A stretch of 64,000 nucleotides of DNA from Riptortus pedestris (taxonomy: Eukaryota > Arthropoda > Insecta > Hemiptera > Alydidae): the NCBI GenBank assembly GCA_019009955.1, contig CM032233.1, positions 92,262,001 to 92,326,000 on the forward strand. The letters run 5' to 3'. The position numbers and the translations under genes were made by a program. The stretch's first letter is position 1. Each line of letters starts with the position of its first letter. This document shows, piece by piece, positions 23,738-34,577 of the stretch. The notes beneath the pieces were generated by a model. That model made no database searches. It was not told the origin of the DNA and was given only the letters and a program-made list of their open reading frames with translations.

Positions 23738-24206
23738 GTCCGTAACGCAGGGCCTGCAAAAACTAAGCGATTTCCCACCTTATGGTATAACACACTTCAT
23801 ATCTTATCTTACCACATATTCTGTGTTTATTTGCAAATGACCGATGAGTAGAAGAGAGAGTGGGATTCTCGAAGGCAGAATACAAGAAAGGACGAATAAC
23901 ACTCTTAATACTTGAGTCACGAATTAATGCAGAGAATACAAATTCTTGAGTTTCAATAGTTTAACAATATTGAATCTAAACATTTAACGATCCGACTCAT
24001 AATAACGGAGATATTTTGAATTTTCAAAATTCCCCTCTCTAAAACCCCCTCCCAGTTGTCCGATTTCAGGCATTAACGAACATGATCTTCCTTTTTACAA
24101 AAAACCGATTGAATATGGAGTTTAGTAACGATCAAACAAAAATTGCGACCGCTAGAGCGGTAACAGTACAACGTCAAAAGCTGATTTCCATAAGGGGAAA
24201 TCTGCT
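23738..24206 (+). mobile_element. HTA element, type B, short complete copy without TA tract
   Basis: L end (gtccgtaacgcagggcctgc), block B (tatggtataacacacttc, accgatgagtagaagagag), core and an intact palindrome (accgctagagcggtaac). A direct jump follows to the R-terminal hairpin (gctgatttccataagg ggaaatctgct). The TA tract and ~90 bases of the R module are missing. It abuts the previous copy head to tail. Confidence 0.85.
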
Positions 24207-24211
24207 GAAAA

Positions 24212-24684
24212 CGCAAAATTGATCAAGGTGGATGTGAAAAATAATCATAGTGAGGTACCAAAAAAGCTTCATAAACACGGCTTGTTTGTGGGATAATGTT
24301 TAAATGCATGGACAGAGAGCAGGGGAAGGTTCGGGTGGTAAGTTAATTAATTCAATTTTCAATCAATCTATGTTTTCTTTTTGTACATCACCTCGTGGAT
24401 GATTGATCCTTTCCAATGAATATGTTATTAGTTCCATGTATTCATTACTTTAATCCAGTAGATAGGCGTGAATCAGTAGAATAATAATAGCCTTGTTTGC
24501 CTTTCAATGAGCTTTTTTAAACACATACACTCAAGCCATACCATACGCTCTAGATATTGCAATTTTATTTTGTGAACGGTTAAAAATATGACATATGTTA
24601 ATTATTAACCTTCACTTTGTGCTACTATTGGGAATGGTAACCAACTGATTACGCTCCATTTATATCTAGGGCGAGGCTAAGGAT
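24212..24684. other. Unannotated AT-rich stretch
   Basis: No repeat or coding signal recognised. Confidence 0.4.
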
Positions 24685-25582
24685 TTTAGCAAAAGCTATT
24701 GATTTGATTGGTTGAACTCATTATTTTGATTTTCAGACAATTTTCTAAAATTTCCATGTATCCTAATTAGGAGATGACGATCATAAAGTCCATTCAAAAT
24801 TATATAAATTTGTCTGTTACCGCATTAGCAGTCGCAGTTTTTATCGTTACCGAACTCGATATATAAGCGTTTCATGCAAAACTAAAGATCAGGGACCTGA
24901 GAGAGGGGGAGTTTTAGAAGGGGGATTAAAAAAAAAAATGTTTTCCAAAATTCATAATATCTAAGTTATAATACGTTGGATCGAAAAATTGCATTGAACC
25001 AATCTTTTTGAAAATTGAATTCCCGATAAACGTTGTTATATAATGAACCACTTTATTCGTAGCTTAAATACAAATATTGTTTTCAAGAGACCTTTATTAT
25101 GCAAGGTACCGTCATACTCGTTGTGTGATAACGTTATCAATTAAGATTTTACGTTCTTGTCTGGAAAATGTTTATTTGATCTATACCACACTCTATATTT
25201 AACCATTCCAGTCAACACTAAAGATCATATTTGATAATGGCTGAAATCATTGATAATGGGGGAGGAGGTTAGAGGAGGCATTGGATATAGGATGGAATTC
25301 GAAATATCTCCGGTGTAATAAGTCGCGTCATAAAATGTTGTAGAACTAATCTTGTTAAACCATTGTTGTTCTACAATTCTTGTTCAATGCATAGTTTTCT
25401 CAACTCAAGTATTAAGCGAGTTTTTGTACCTTTTTTGTTTTCAGCCTTCAGAACCTTCCCCTAATACTCATCAATTTTTTACATAGAAATTGAGAATATG
25501 TGGTGAGATGGGATCACAAGTGCGTAATAGCACCACGTGGGAAATCTGCTTAGTTTACGCAGAACCTGCTTGACGGACTTTT
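24685..25582 (-). mobile_element. HTA element, type B, reversed
   Basis: R module much eroded (gctattgatttgattggttg, aggagatgacgatcataaag), almost no TA tract, palindrome (ttaccgcattagcagtcgca), core, block B (gataacgttatcaattaaga, ttgatctatacca, cagccttcagaaccttcccc, gtggtgagatgggatcacaa) and L end (gggaaatctgcttagtttac, gcagaacctgcttgacggac). Confidence 0.8.
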
Positions 25583-26130
25583 TCAATTTTGCTCTTTTTT
25601 GTTTCTTCCTGACGCCTTTTAGGTATCAAAAATACTGCTAAAATAGGAATATGCATACTTAATTATAATTGTACTGTTGGACACTCTGAGCTGATGACCT
25701 TCTTATATGCAGACCAAGTCTTGGCCTATTTGCGACACATAGATGATTTTATGTCTAATTGGTGGCTCAGGTCAGCCAAGTGAGTTAAGGCTGTAAAACT
25801 ATTAAACTTAATAGCTGGGCATAGATCAAAAAGTTTTTAATTCATTTTAAATATTACTTTAAAGTTAATAAGTCAGACACGCAGGGGCTCCGTAAACTTA
25901 GCAGATTTCCCACGTGCTGGTATAACACGCTTGTGAGCTCATTAGAATACATATTCTGTATTTATATGTAAATAACCGATAAGTAGAAGGGGGGGGGGTT
26001 ACTGAAAGTAGAATACAAGAAAGTACGAATAACTCGCTTAAAGTTTGAGTTATGAAGTAATGCGTAGAACTAAGATTGTAGAACATCGATATTTGGACAA
26101 GATTGATTCTATTGCATTTTACGATCCGAC

Positions 26131-26332
26131 AGTTATAACAGCAGAGTCTACGCTCCCACGGGACCAGACACTACCACAGCTGTTTACCAGTAAACTAGTA
26201 CAAATACCTGACCCTTTCCTTCCCATTCCTCATTATTGTATCTGCCCGTCTCAATGCTAGTCTGATCTTTGATTTTGTAACTTCTGGTTCATACCAATAA
26301 AGTTTTTTTTGAAAGTAAGTAAGTGCGAAGTA
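26131..26332 (+). repeat. Left LTR-like direct repeat
   Basis: Begins agttataacagcagagtcta, includes tcccacgggaccag, and carries the polyadenylation-like hexamer in accaataaagttttttt near the end. About 202 bases. Confidence 0.65.
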
Positions 26333-26614
26333 CAACAAAGTAAGTAAAAGCTAGAAGCCCAGCTATTGAAGACTGACCCGCTTCACAACGAACATTCCAG
26401 AGTGGACTTCACAACAGGTGTATTTTTATACAAATTGCGGATCACCACACTTCTATACTTCGCCAGTTGCTGCTTCAAGAGGACTTGAGGTACTGAGCCA
26501 GACACTTTGATCATAATTTTAAGAACATATATATGTGTATACTTATAATTTTCCTTAATTTTTTTAAAACTATTAATTAAAATATATTTTTTCCTATTTA
26601 TTAAATTCAAAAAA

Positions 26615-26669
<55 letters not shown>

Positions 26670-26904
26670 TTAATATTGCTATTTCCATTTTTCATATATT
26701 TTTTTTACAATTTTTATTCTCTATCTTCATATATATTCCTATATTATACTTAAATAAAATATTTTTGTCATTTTATTTCATCTTATTATCGAATGTATAT
26801 GCCACTACTTCTTAAACACAGAGAAATTTCAGTCCAAGACCTTTCAGACGCTCTAAACTTCCATCCTAGAAGTCTTAGAGGACTTCGAATCTTAAGCAGG
26901 GGGG

Positions 26905-27056
26905 AGTTATAGCAGCAGAGGCTTCCCTCCCACGGGACCAGGCACTACCTCAGCAGTTTATTGTATCTGCCCGTCTCTATGCTAGACTGATCTTTGATTT
27001 GTAACTTCTGGTTGATACCAATAAAGTTTTTTTTTTAAGTAAGTAAGTGCGAAGTA
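26905..27056 (+). repeat. Right LTR-like direct repeat
   Basis: Begins agttatagcagcagaggctt and has the same tcccacgggaccag and accaataaagttttttt. It is shorter by a deletion after agcagttta. Preceded by the purine run agcaggggggag. Confidence 0.65.
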
Positions 27057-27329
27057 TTTAATTGACGCATAATAACGGAGATATTTTGGAATTTCCCGCA
27101 CTCTAAATCATTACTATTCCAGATCCGATTTCAGCCAATAACAAATATGATCTTTAGTGCTGATTGAAACGGATAAACATCAAGTATGGTATTAATCAAA
27201 TAAACGTTTTCGAGTAAAGAACGAAAAATCTCCTCGGTAGGATCAATGGACATTTGAAGAAATTTTTCGAAAATCCCATCGTAAGTACACCCTCAACAGC
27301 TGATTTCCCCTAAGGAAAATCTGCTAATA

Positions 27330-28068
27330 AACGAAACAAATTATTTTACACTTTTACCAAAAATGAGTGTATACATGTATTTTCTTCGTTTTGCTTCTTA
27401 CAGGGGCCTTCTTTTTTTTTGTCTATTCGACATACGTGACAGCTATTGAAACTGTTTAATTCAGTGTAAGAGGTTGTTAATTTGGTTTTGTTACATATCG
27501 TTAAATAAAGGATTTGCATAAAAATGTAGTATTGTTACATTAATCCATCCGCAATGTTTATTCGGGAGTACATGAGGTTGCTCCACAAAAATTGTCGATA
27601 CAACCTGCTATCCTGTCATGTATAACAGAACATACCAACGTTCAGTGATATAATTGGTTTTTTGCATTTTAACATGTGCCAGAATAATTAGTAATTTATT
27701 ACAAGAAATAAATGTAGCAATTACACTCTAACACAACTCAATATATTTCAAAGCAATTTATTACTATATAACTGTGCGGGGATTGAATAAATAATAACAG
27801 AACAAGTGCTACTCATGCCAGTAAGTTTGGAACAATTAACATTTGACCATATTTAACTCATATTATTAATTAATTATAAATGGGAACATCCTATGCTTGA
27901 CTTTTAGTGTGACATGGCTGTTGAAAATTGTTTTCCTAACTATATGTATATTAATATTTATTTAATTTTCAACAGTTTTCTGGTTTTAAACTAAAACAAT
28001 TATATCACGAAAATGTTATTATATATTTGAGAGCTTTATGCGTGGGTAAATGCTAGGTGCATGTGTGA

Positions 28069-28070
<2 letters not shown>
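27330..28070. other. Unannotated AT-rich stretch
   Basis: No HTA module, no frame, no recognised repeat. It ends at a TA tract (28076-28112). Confidence 0.4.
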
Positions 28071-28112
<42 letters not shown>

Positions 28113-28118
<6 letters not shown>

Positions 28119-29177
28119 AGCAGATTTCCCACTTTAAGTTTTGCAATAGTAAATCTGCATATTAGTAACACTTACCACCATGAATAAATACAAACGGTAA
28201 TGAGAAACATTTCAGCCAATTTTAATAATCTCTAAACGGAAAGCTCTGAATCGTAAACAAACAGGTCTTCCAACCACTCAAAGCTGAACAGATAGATAAA
28301 AATATTTACCCGAAAGAAAAACAATTACTGAAATATATCTAAATATAACATATTAATTTCATTTAAAACTATTTATTATATATTTTTACTGTAATTTATA
28401 ATGAATCAGAATAATTTTTATCTCAATCACTCAAATTTGAGTACTCCATGAACTAAAAAAGGGTTGGGGGATCAAGGAACGTATTTGCATATATCTCACA
28501 AAGAGGAAGCTTACACAAGTCTACACCGATTTCACGGACAATAATAGAAACGGCCGATCTCAAATTCAGCAGAATCGCACGAACAGAACCGGCAATAGCC
28601 GAATATGAAAATTGCAAATATCTTGGTTAATATTTAATGTGGAGAATAAATTTATATAACAATATATATAGTACATTTAATTTGCAATAAGATTGTTTGT
28701 ATACAAGTTTTAGTATTTCCGAACATACCCCCTCTTAACCCCCCCCCACTTGTCCGTTTTCAGCCATTATCTAACTAAATCTTTCTTTTGGCATAAAACG
28801 ATTAAATATCGAGTTTAGTAACGATCAAACAAAAATTACGACCGCTAGAGCGTTAACAGACAAATATATATAGGTTGTTTTCAATGGACCTTTACTATGT
28901 GAGATACATTCATATAAGTTAAGTAAAGACATTATCAATGAATTTTCTAATTTCCTCCTTTAAACCCCCCTCTGAACTTGATCATTACATATAACGTTTC
29001 AATATCGAGTTTCGTAATGATCAAACAGAAATGAATAGATGAATATATATTTAGTTTTGAACATCCCCCAGTTTAGTCATCTCTTTCATAGGATCGTTGA
29101 CCATTTGTGGAAATGGCTTGGAAATACATCATGAGTACATATAGCAGATTTGCTTGAAGGTTAAATCTGTTAAAATA
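28113..29177 (+). mobile_element. HTA element whose first ~25 bases are replaced by (TA)n
   Basis: The TA tract at 28076-28112 runs directly into aaactaagcagatttcccac, so the hairpin part of the L end is gone. Block A, a poly-G patch, a type C-like segment (ttcacggacaataatagaaa, aaccggcaatagccgaatat), the core, the palindrome relic and a rearranged end follow (gggatg region 29040-29110). The R-end relic is gcagatttgcttgaagg, ttaaatctgtt. Confidence 0.75.
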
Positions 29178-29179
29178 TA

Positions 29180-29830
29180 GTAAACCCGGCCATAGTGTGG
29201 GACAGATAATACTGCAAGGGTGAATGAGGTAAACTCGTCTAATCGCAAAGAAATAAGAACGAAGGAGTCAAAGGCTGCAGTCCGGCAAAGCATATATTAA
29301 ATTTTGTCAAATTTAAAGGGAATAAATGAAAAGTAACTAGCAGCAAACAATTCTCTCGTTGAAACGTTATTTATATTCTAGGGTTTAGAACTTTTTGAGC
29401 ATGGGGCACATTATGCCTATGGTCTGCAAAGTTCAGCCGCAAAGTTGAAGCACCCTTCCGCTATAAAGTTTAGCCAACCTCAAATCATGATAAATACTTT
29501 GACAAGGCTTCTTCGTTACTGAATTATCTGGAACGTTTACTTGGAGCACAACTTGAAAATGCTAAATTAAGCTGTATTGTTAGTTGTCCTCAACAAGTTA
29601 ATAAAACGAATGCCTCGTTTGAATTAAATTAAAGACTGAGCCGAGGAAACTCCCTTATTCGCCCCCCGCACACAAGGACCTGGCGGAATTAGCATCTGCC
29701 TTCATCACACGCATATTAGTAGTTTCTAGGCTTGCTACACACACACACACACACACAATACGTATGTATGTATTTCACCATTTCATTTTAGGCATTCATT
29801 TGGTAGAATCATTTCAAGGCATTTTAGCAT
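29180..29830. other. Higher-complexity spacer
   Basis: Balanced composition with a (CA)n run at 29741-29757. The small plus-strand frame at 29764-29946 overlaps an HTA R module and is not a gene. Confidence 0.4.
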
Positions 29831-29837
29831 ATTTTTG

Positions 29838-29936
29838 CTTTAGGGAAATCAACAACGGAGGTAGAACTCATAACGCTATTTTCTTTAAATTTCTTCAAAT
29901 GCCTATCGATCCTGCCCGGGGATTACCAAAAAAGCC
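29838..29936 (-). mobile_element. HTA R-end fragment interrupted by an L end
   Basis: tttagggaaatcaacaacgg, ttcaaatgcctatcgatcct, gcccggggattaccaaaaaa; then an L end begins. The breakpoint matches that at 15196. Confidence 0.7.
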
Positions 29937-29988
29937 CGTCACTTAGGTGCTGCGTTAACCAAGCACATTTCCCACTTGCGTCACGTTT
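29937..29988 (+). mobile_element. HTA L-end fragment
   Basis: gcccgtcacttaggtgctgc, gttaaccaagcacatttccc, acttgcgtcacgtttt. It joins directly to an R-end hairpin. Confidence 0.7.
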
Positions 29989-30524
29989 TAGCTGATTTCC
30001 CTTAAGGGAAATCAGCTATTGAGGTTGTACTCATGACTTTTTCTTCAAATGTCCATCGATCCTACCGAGTAGATGACGATGTCTGTTACCGCTCTAGCGG
30101 TCGCAATTTTTGTTTGATTGTTACCAAACTCGATATTTAAACGTTTTATGTAAAAATAAAGATCAAGTGCGTTAATGGCTGACATCGGACCAGTGGGCGG
30201 GGGGGTTTAGAAGGGAGGATTTTTTAAAATTCGAAATATTTCCGTTACTATACGTCGGATCGAAAAATTGTATAAAATCAATCTTATTGAAAATTAAATT
30301 TACTATAAATATTGTTATATACATTTATTCTGTATCTTGAATATTAACCGAGATATTTGCATTTTTATGTTACGAGTATATATATATATATATATATAAT
30401 TTCGAACAGACCTCATTTTCGTCATCTCCTTGGTAGGATCGATGGACATTTGAAGAAATTTTTCGAAACTCGCGTCATGAGTACGACCTCAATAGCTGCT
30501 TTCCCCTAAGGGAAATCTGCTAAA
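29989..30524. mobile_element. Fold-back HTA with an R end at both sides
   Basis: The left half is a reversed copy starting with a perfect hairpin (gatttcccttaagggaaatc) and its R module, palindrome and core. Near 30370 it switches to a + strand R module (TA tract 30378-30398, cagacctcattttcgtcatc, gtaggatcgatggacatttg, cgtcatgagtacgacctcaa) and ends gctaaaa. The outer ~130 bases are thus inverted repeats, and the L end is absent. Confidence 0.75.
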
Positions 30525-30559
30525 ACTGCAATTATATCGATTAATAATTAAGATAGTGA

Positions 30560-30784
30560 AAAGTCCGACACGCAGGGGCTGCGTAAACAAAGCAGATTTC
30601 CCACGTGAAGATTTAGAATAGAGAAATCTGCACACTGGTAACACTATATATATATATATAATTTTGAGCGGGCCTCATTTTCACCACCTCCTGGACGAGG
30701 ATTGATGGACATTTGGAGAAATGTTTCGTATATCGCTTAATGTGTATGACCTCAATAGCTGATTTCCCTTAAGGGAAATCTGTT
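30560..30784 (+). mobile_element. Minimal HTA derivative, about 225 bases
   Basis: L end (gtccgacacgcaggggctgc), 40 bases of block start (cacgtgaagatttagaatag, agaaatctgcacactggtaa), a TA tract of about seven units, then the whole R module (gagcgggcctcattttcacc, tgatggacatttggagaaat, cctcaatagctgatttccct) ending aaatctgtt. All interior sequence is deleted but both ends are kept. Confidence 0.85.
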
Positions 30785-31653
30785 AAAACTTGCATAACAA
30801 CATTTATTTACAGACACCTGGTAGGGCCAGGGAGTGGGGAATTTCGAGAATTCAAAATAGCTCCGTTATTATACGTCGGATCGAAAAACTGTGTAATCTC
30901 AATATTATTGCAAATCTAATTCCTTAAACTCATTGTTACGAGCATTTTTATTCTATTTTGAATAATAATCAATATATTTGCATTTTATTTTGGTTGTCAG
31001 CCTTCAGAAAACCCCCAAACTTATTTATGCCATATATATAAAACAATAAGCGATAATGTAATGTCCACGTTATTTGAAGCATAAATACCAAATATTATCC
31101 ATATGAGAAATAACCAAGTATATAGTTCTCCACCCCAATTCAATATTTTATTTAGTTTATTATAACCTGTCGGGCTTTTTGGCCATTTTCAAATAATCTT
31201 TATAATATAGTCCTAAAATACTTTTCTTATCTATGACGAGCATGATCAGCTTTGTCAACCTGATTAAAATAACTTATAGAACTGGACTATTTGACTCATG
31301 TCATAGTGAATGTAGATGGGACTGAATATACGTATATTATTATATAAAATTTAAAAAAAAAAAAACTGATTGACATACCAAATATGGCTTTCATGGATTT
31401 TTTCCGCCCGAGATTCATGCAAGCACGTGATGTGATGACATCATTCAAGAAATGTTTATTTGTTCTATAACATTCTCGATATTTAACAGTTTCATTCGAC
31501 ACTAGTTAATAGCCGAAATCGGACCCATATTTGCGAAAGGAGTAGAGGAGGGGTTGGGATTATCGAATATTCGAGCATGTATAGTGAGATGAGATCAGTA
31601 GTGTCTCATCCAGTGCTTTGGAAATCTGCTTAGTTTATGCATCCCCTGGGCTT
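30785..31653 (-). mobile_element. HTA interior fragments, types A and B, reversed
   Basis: 30800-31110 is reversed core and block A (ttattatacgtcggatcgaa, cagccttcagaaaaccccc). 31110-31380 is not recognised. 31380-31653 is reversed block B (tgtttatttgttctataaca, gagatgagatcagtag) with a damaged L end (ggaaatctgcttagtttatg, catcccctgg). The next R end starts immediately after. Confidence 0.65.
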
Positions 31654-31853
31654 TAGCAGATTTCCATTTTGGGCAATCGAGGTCGTGCTCGTGACGTTTC
31701 CTCAAATGTCAATCAATCCAACCCTGGATATAATGACAATGAGGTCCGTTCAAAACTGTATATATTATTTGTCTGTTACCGCTGATAAAATTTGTCTTAT
31801 CTTTACTAAATTCGATATATTGTCGTTTTATTTAAAAAGAAAGATCAATTTCG

Positions 31854-32072
31854 GGGTCTCGGGTTGGCTGTGCGGGTTAGGGCGTTGGTCCTAATCTCGC
31901 ATGGCAGACCTAGAGCGGCGGATGTGAATCCCCCCCTGGGCAGTAGAAATTTATTTAATAACGGACTCATTGAATAAACTCCTTGTTGCCCACCCTGGCT
32001 AGAAAAGGATGGTAACCTGTAGATAACCCGTCCCGATTAGCCTAGTAGCATAAAGTGGACGTAAAATAAAAA
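31854..32072 (+). mobile_element. tRNA-derived SINE copy 3
   Basis: Forward copy. Head gggtctcgggttggctgtgc, gggttagggcgttggtccta, atctcgcatggcagacctag, gcggatgtgaatcccc; body gcagtagaaatttatttaat, cccaccctggctagaaaagg, ggtaacctgtagataacccg; tail agtggacgtaaaataaa. The A-box equivalent is tggctgtgcgggttaggg; the B-box equivalent has decayed (gatgtgaatcc). An imperfect duplication flanks it: gatcaatttcg at 31843-31853 and tatcaaattcg at 32073-32083. It lies inside an HTA core. Confidence 0.85.
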
Positions 32073-32244
32073 TATCAAATTCGTTAAAGGCTAAAATCGG
32101 TCCTATGGGAGGGAGGGGGAGGGTTAGAGACGGCGAATTTCGAAAATTTCAATTATCTCCGTTATTATACGTCGTATCGAAAAAGTATATATACCTTTTC
32201 TTATTGCGAATTAAATGCTCTATAAATATTGTTATATGCGTTTT

Positions 32245-33152
32245 AGCAGCTATTGAGGTCGTACTCATGACGCGAGTTTTGACATTTTTTTTTCAAATGT
32301 CCATCGATCCTACCCAGGAGATGACGAAAATGAGGTCCGTTCAAAACTGTATATATATATATATATTTGTCTGTTACCGCTCTAGCGGTCGCAATTCTTG
32401 TTTAATTGTTACCAAAGGCGATATTTACTCGTTTTATGCAGAAAGACAGATCAAGTTTGTTAACGGCTGAAATCGGACCAGGGAGAGGGGGGGGGGTTAG
32501 AGGGGGTGAATTTTGAAAATTCGAAATATCTCCGTTACTATACGTCGGATCGAAAAAGTGTATAGAATCAGTCTTATAGAAAATTGAATGTGTTATAAAT
32601 ATTGTTATATTCATTTATTCCCAATCTTGAATATTAACCGCGTTATGTGCATTATTCAGTTTTCAGTTTTCAGCAAACCCCCACTTCTGCTCATGTTACA
32701 TAAACAATACTCGGTTATGTAATAAACCACATTATTCCAAGCTTAAATACCAAATATTGTTTACAAGACACATTTTATTATACGAGATACATGCAAATAT
32801 GTTCTGGTGACCCCCTCCCCTTCTTAGATTTTGGACTACTTAAATTTGATTGACTGAGGTTAAAATTATTCTGATTCATTATAAATTACAGTACGAGATA
32901 TAGTAAATAGTTTTCAATCAAATAAATACGTTATATTGAGATATATTACAGCAATTGTTTTTCTTGCCGGTAGGAAGTTGGCAGAACTGTTTGTTTACAT
33001 TTCAGACCCTTCCTGTCAGAACGCTTATTATCGTTTGTATTTATTCACTTAATAATCACGGTGGTGTTGTGTTACCGCTATGTAATATATCTATTGTTAT
33101 TAAACTTCTTGCGGGAAATCTGCTTGGTTTGCGCAGCCCCTGCGTGACGGAC
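32245..33152 (-). mobile_element. HTA element, type A, nested, hairpin deleted
   Basis: The R end begins agcagctattgaggtcgtac. The 20-odd bases between the two arms of the hairpin have collapsed, keeping agcag and gctattg. R module, TA tract, intact palindrome (ttaccgctctagcggtcgca), core with poly-G patch, block A (cacttctgctcatgttacat, attgtttacaagacaca) and L end (gcgcagcccctgcgtgacggac) follow. T runs flank both sides. Confidence 0.85.
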
Positions 33153-33399
33153 GTTTTTCACTATCTTGACTATTAACAGAGATGTTTGCATTTTTTTAGT
33201 TTTCGGCCTTCAGTAAAGCCCCACTCCTACTCATGCCGTACTAATAATAAGCTCTTAAATCATGAAGCACTCTATTTGAAACCTAAATACCAAATCTTGT
33301 TCTAGTTGAACTTTTACTGTTTGAGATAAATGCAAATACCCGGCGCACGAGGGAATTCAGCTTAGTTGAACGCATCCCCTGGGTGAGGGGCTTTTGAAA

Positions 33400-33935
33400 G
33401 AAATGTTAGTGAAGATAGGAGAAGAGCACGGAGAGCTGGCCATACCGTTGTCTGGAAGCTTGACTAGTTCATTAGATTAGGAAAGGCCAGCAAGTGGATT
33501 ACCCGCCATTGCTCCTTTCCCCAATTCCCCTCCACCTAACCTACTACAGGCCTCTATCAGCCATTCTCTCCTCTAATCTATTAAATCAATTTAACTTTCG
33601 TTTTTAATGGGTATAACTTGAATTCAAAATTGAATATATAGCCGTAGTTAAATCGGATGAGGAATATGCTTCAAAAGGAAACTTTTCCCATACTTAACCC
33701 TAGATTGCCTATCTTCACTTTAACTACAATTTTGCCAAACATGAGTCAGTTTGAATGAAACCAAAAATAATTATTTCTAATAGTATAAATTAATTAATAA
33801 TCACAGGTAAACCATTTTAATGCAATTTATTTAATTAAGGATAGTTTAACATTGTATAAATACAAATTAAGAAATTATATTATATTATTTGAATATAGAA
33901 AAGAAAAATTTAATACAGAATAAAAAACGTTAAAG
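33400..33935. other. Higher-complexity spacer
   Basis: 33400-33600 has balanced base composition with C-rich patches; the rest is AT-rich. No HTA, no gene recognised. Confidence 0.4.
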
Positions 33936-34024
33936 AGAACTCAGATATTTAGGTTTTACTCATGATGATATTTTCGAAATTTTTCTTCAAATCTCCAACG
34001 ATCCTACCTAGGATATTGTTACGT

Positions 34025-34030
34025 TTTATT
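34025..34030 (-). terminator. Polyadenylation signal AATAAA of the solo LTR
   Basis: AATAAA on the minus strand, close to the 3' end of the LTR, about 350 bases downstream of the initiator. Confidence 0.5.
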
Positions 34031-34380
34031 ACCAAAACCAGTAATAAACGTTGTTAATAAGAGTCCTTTTCGGATTACTAAATTAAATACTCACAAGTTT
34101 CACAGTTTCTATCACTGCACTCAATTCACTTGGATAATTATTCTTAATTACTACTCACAATGTGCACTGATAGCGTCACTGTTCTTCAGATTACACAGTC
34201 CAATAATTCACTCACGGTCACTGAAATTCACAAAAAGACGGCACTGCACGGTCTTAAACACGGCACTAAACTGTTAGTTACAGTCACGGCACAACACTGT
34301 TCTTCACATAAAAACACTTTACCGCACTGCACTAAGTCGCACTGTAGCACTGATGTGAACATCAAGACAGGTGAGAATAA

Positions 34381-34416
34381 AACTGACTCGCTCGCGGCTG
34401 GCCGGTTCTTTATATA
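34381..34416 (-). promoter_or_regulatory. LTR core promoter: TATA box and initiator
   Basis: On the minus strand TATATAAAG (34408-34416) is followed by TCAGTT (34381-34386). The initiator A lies 32 bases downstream of the first T of the TATA box, the usual spacing for an arthropod RNA polymerase II core promoter. Confidence 0.65.
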
Positions 34417-34577
34417 GGTCGTTGGCATACATCAAAGGGGAATTGTCTGGACCCTTTGACGTCTGGACTGGAAGGGGCCAGTAGGAGCTAGACCCTCTGT
34501 CGGCCTCTTTGATCTACATCACACTTTCCAAATACGCAAATCTCTCTCTGAAGGACTATTTATGTATTTAATTTTTG

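Larger units (their letters stand above)
26131..27056 (+). mobile_element. Small LTR-bearing element (TRIM-like), about 0.93 kb
   Basis: Two direct repeats, 26131-26332 and 26905-27056, bracket a ~570-base interior. Both start agttat..cagcagag and end aagtaagtaagtgcgaagta. The right copy lacks ~55 bases present in the left. A polypurine run, agcaggggggag, lies directly before the right repeat, as a plus-strand primer site should. The HTA host phrase acgatccgac / gacgcataataacgg is split with about 3-4 bases (gac) duplicated. The interior has a (TA)n tract (about 26618-26666) and no gag or pol frame. It fits a terminal-repeat retrotransposon in miniature or a deletion derivative of a gypsy-like element. 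Confidence 0.65.
25872..27328 (+). mobile_element. HTA element, type B, host of an LTR-bearing insertion
   Basis: L end (gtcagacacgcaggggctcc), block B (tgctggtataacacgcttgt, accgataagtagaag) and core up to acgatccgac at 26130. A foreign insertion occupies 26131 to about 27060. The core then resumes (gacgcataataacggagata) and proceeds to the R end (cctcggtaggatcaatggac, gatttcccctaaggaaaatc, tgct). No TA tract is left. Confidence 0.8.
31655..33391 (-). mobile_element. HTA element hosting a SINE and another HTA
   Basis: R end (agcagatttccattttgggc, aatcgaggtcgtgctcgtga) and core up to aaagatcaatttcg. A SINE occupies 31854-32072. The core resumes (aaattcgttaaaggctaaaa) to tgttatatgcg. An inner HTA copy occupies 32245-33152. 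The core and block then resume (cactatcttgactattaaca, cagtaaagccccactcctac) and end with a worn L end (ggaattcagcttagttgaac, cccctgggtgagg). Confidence 0.8.
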
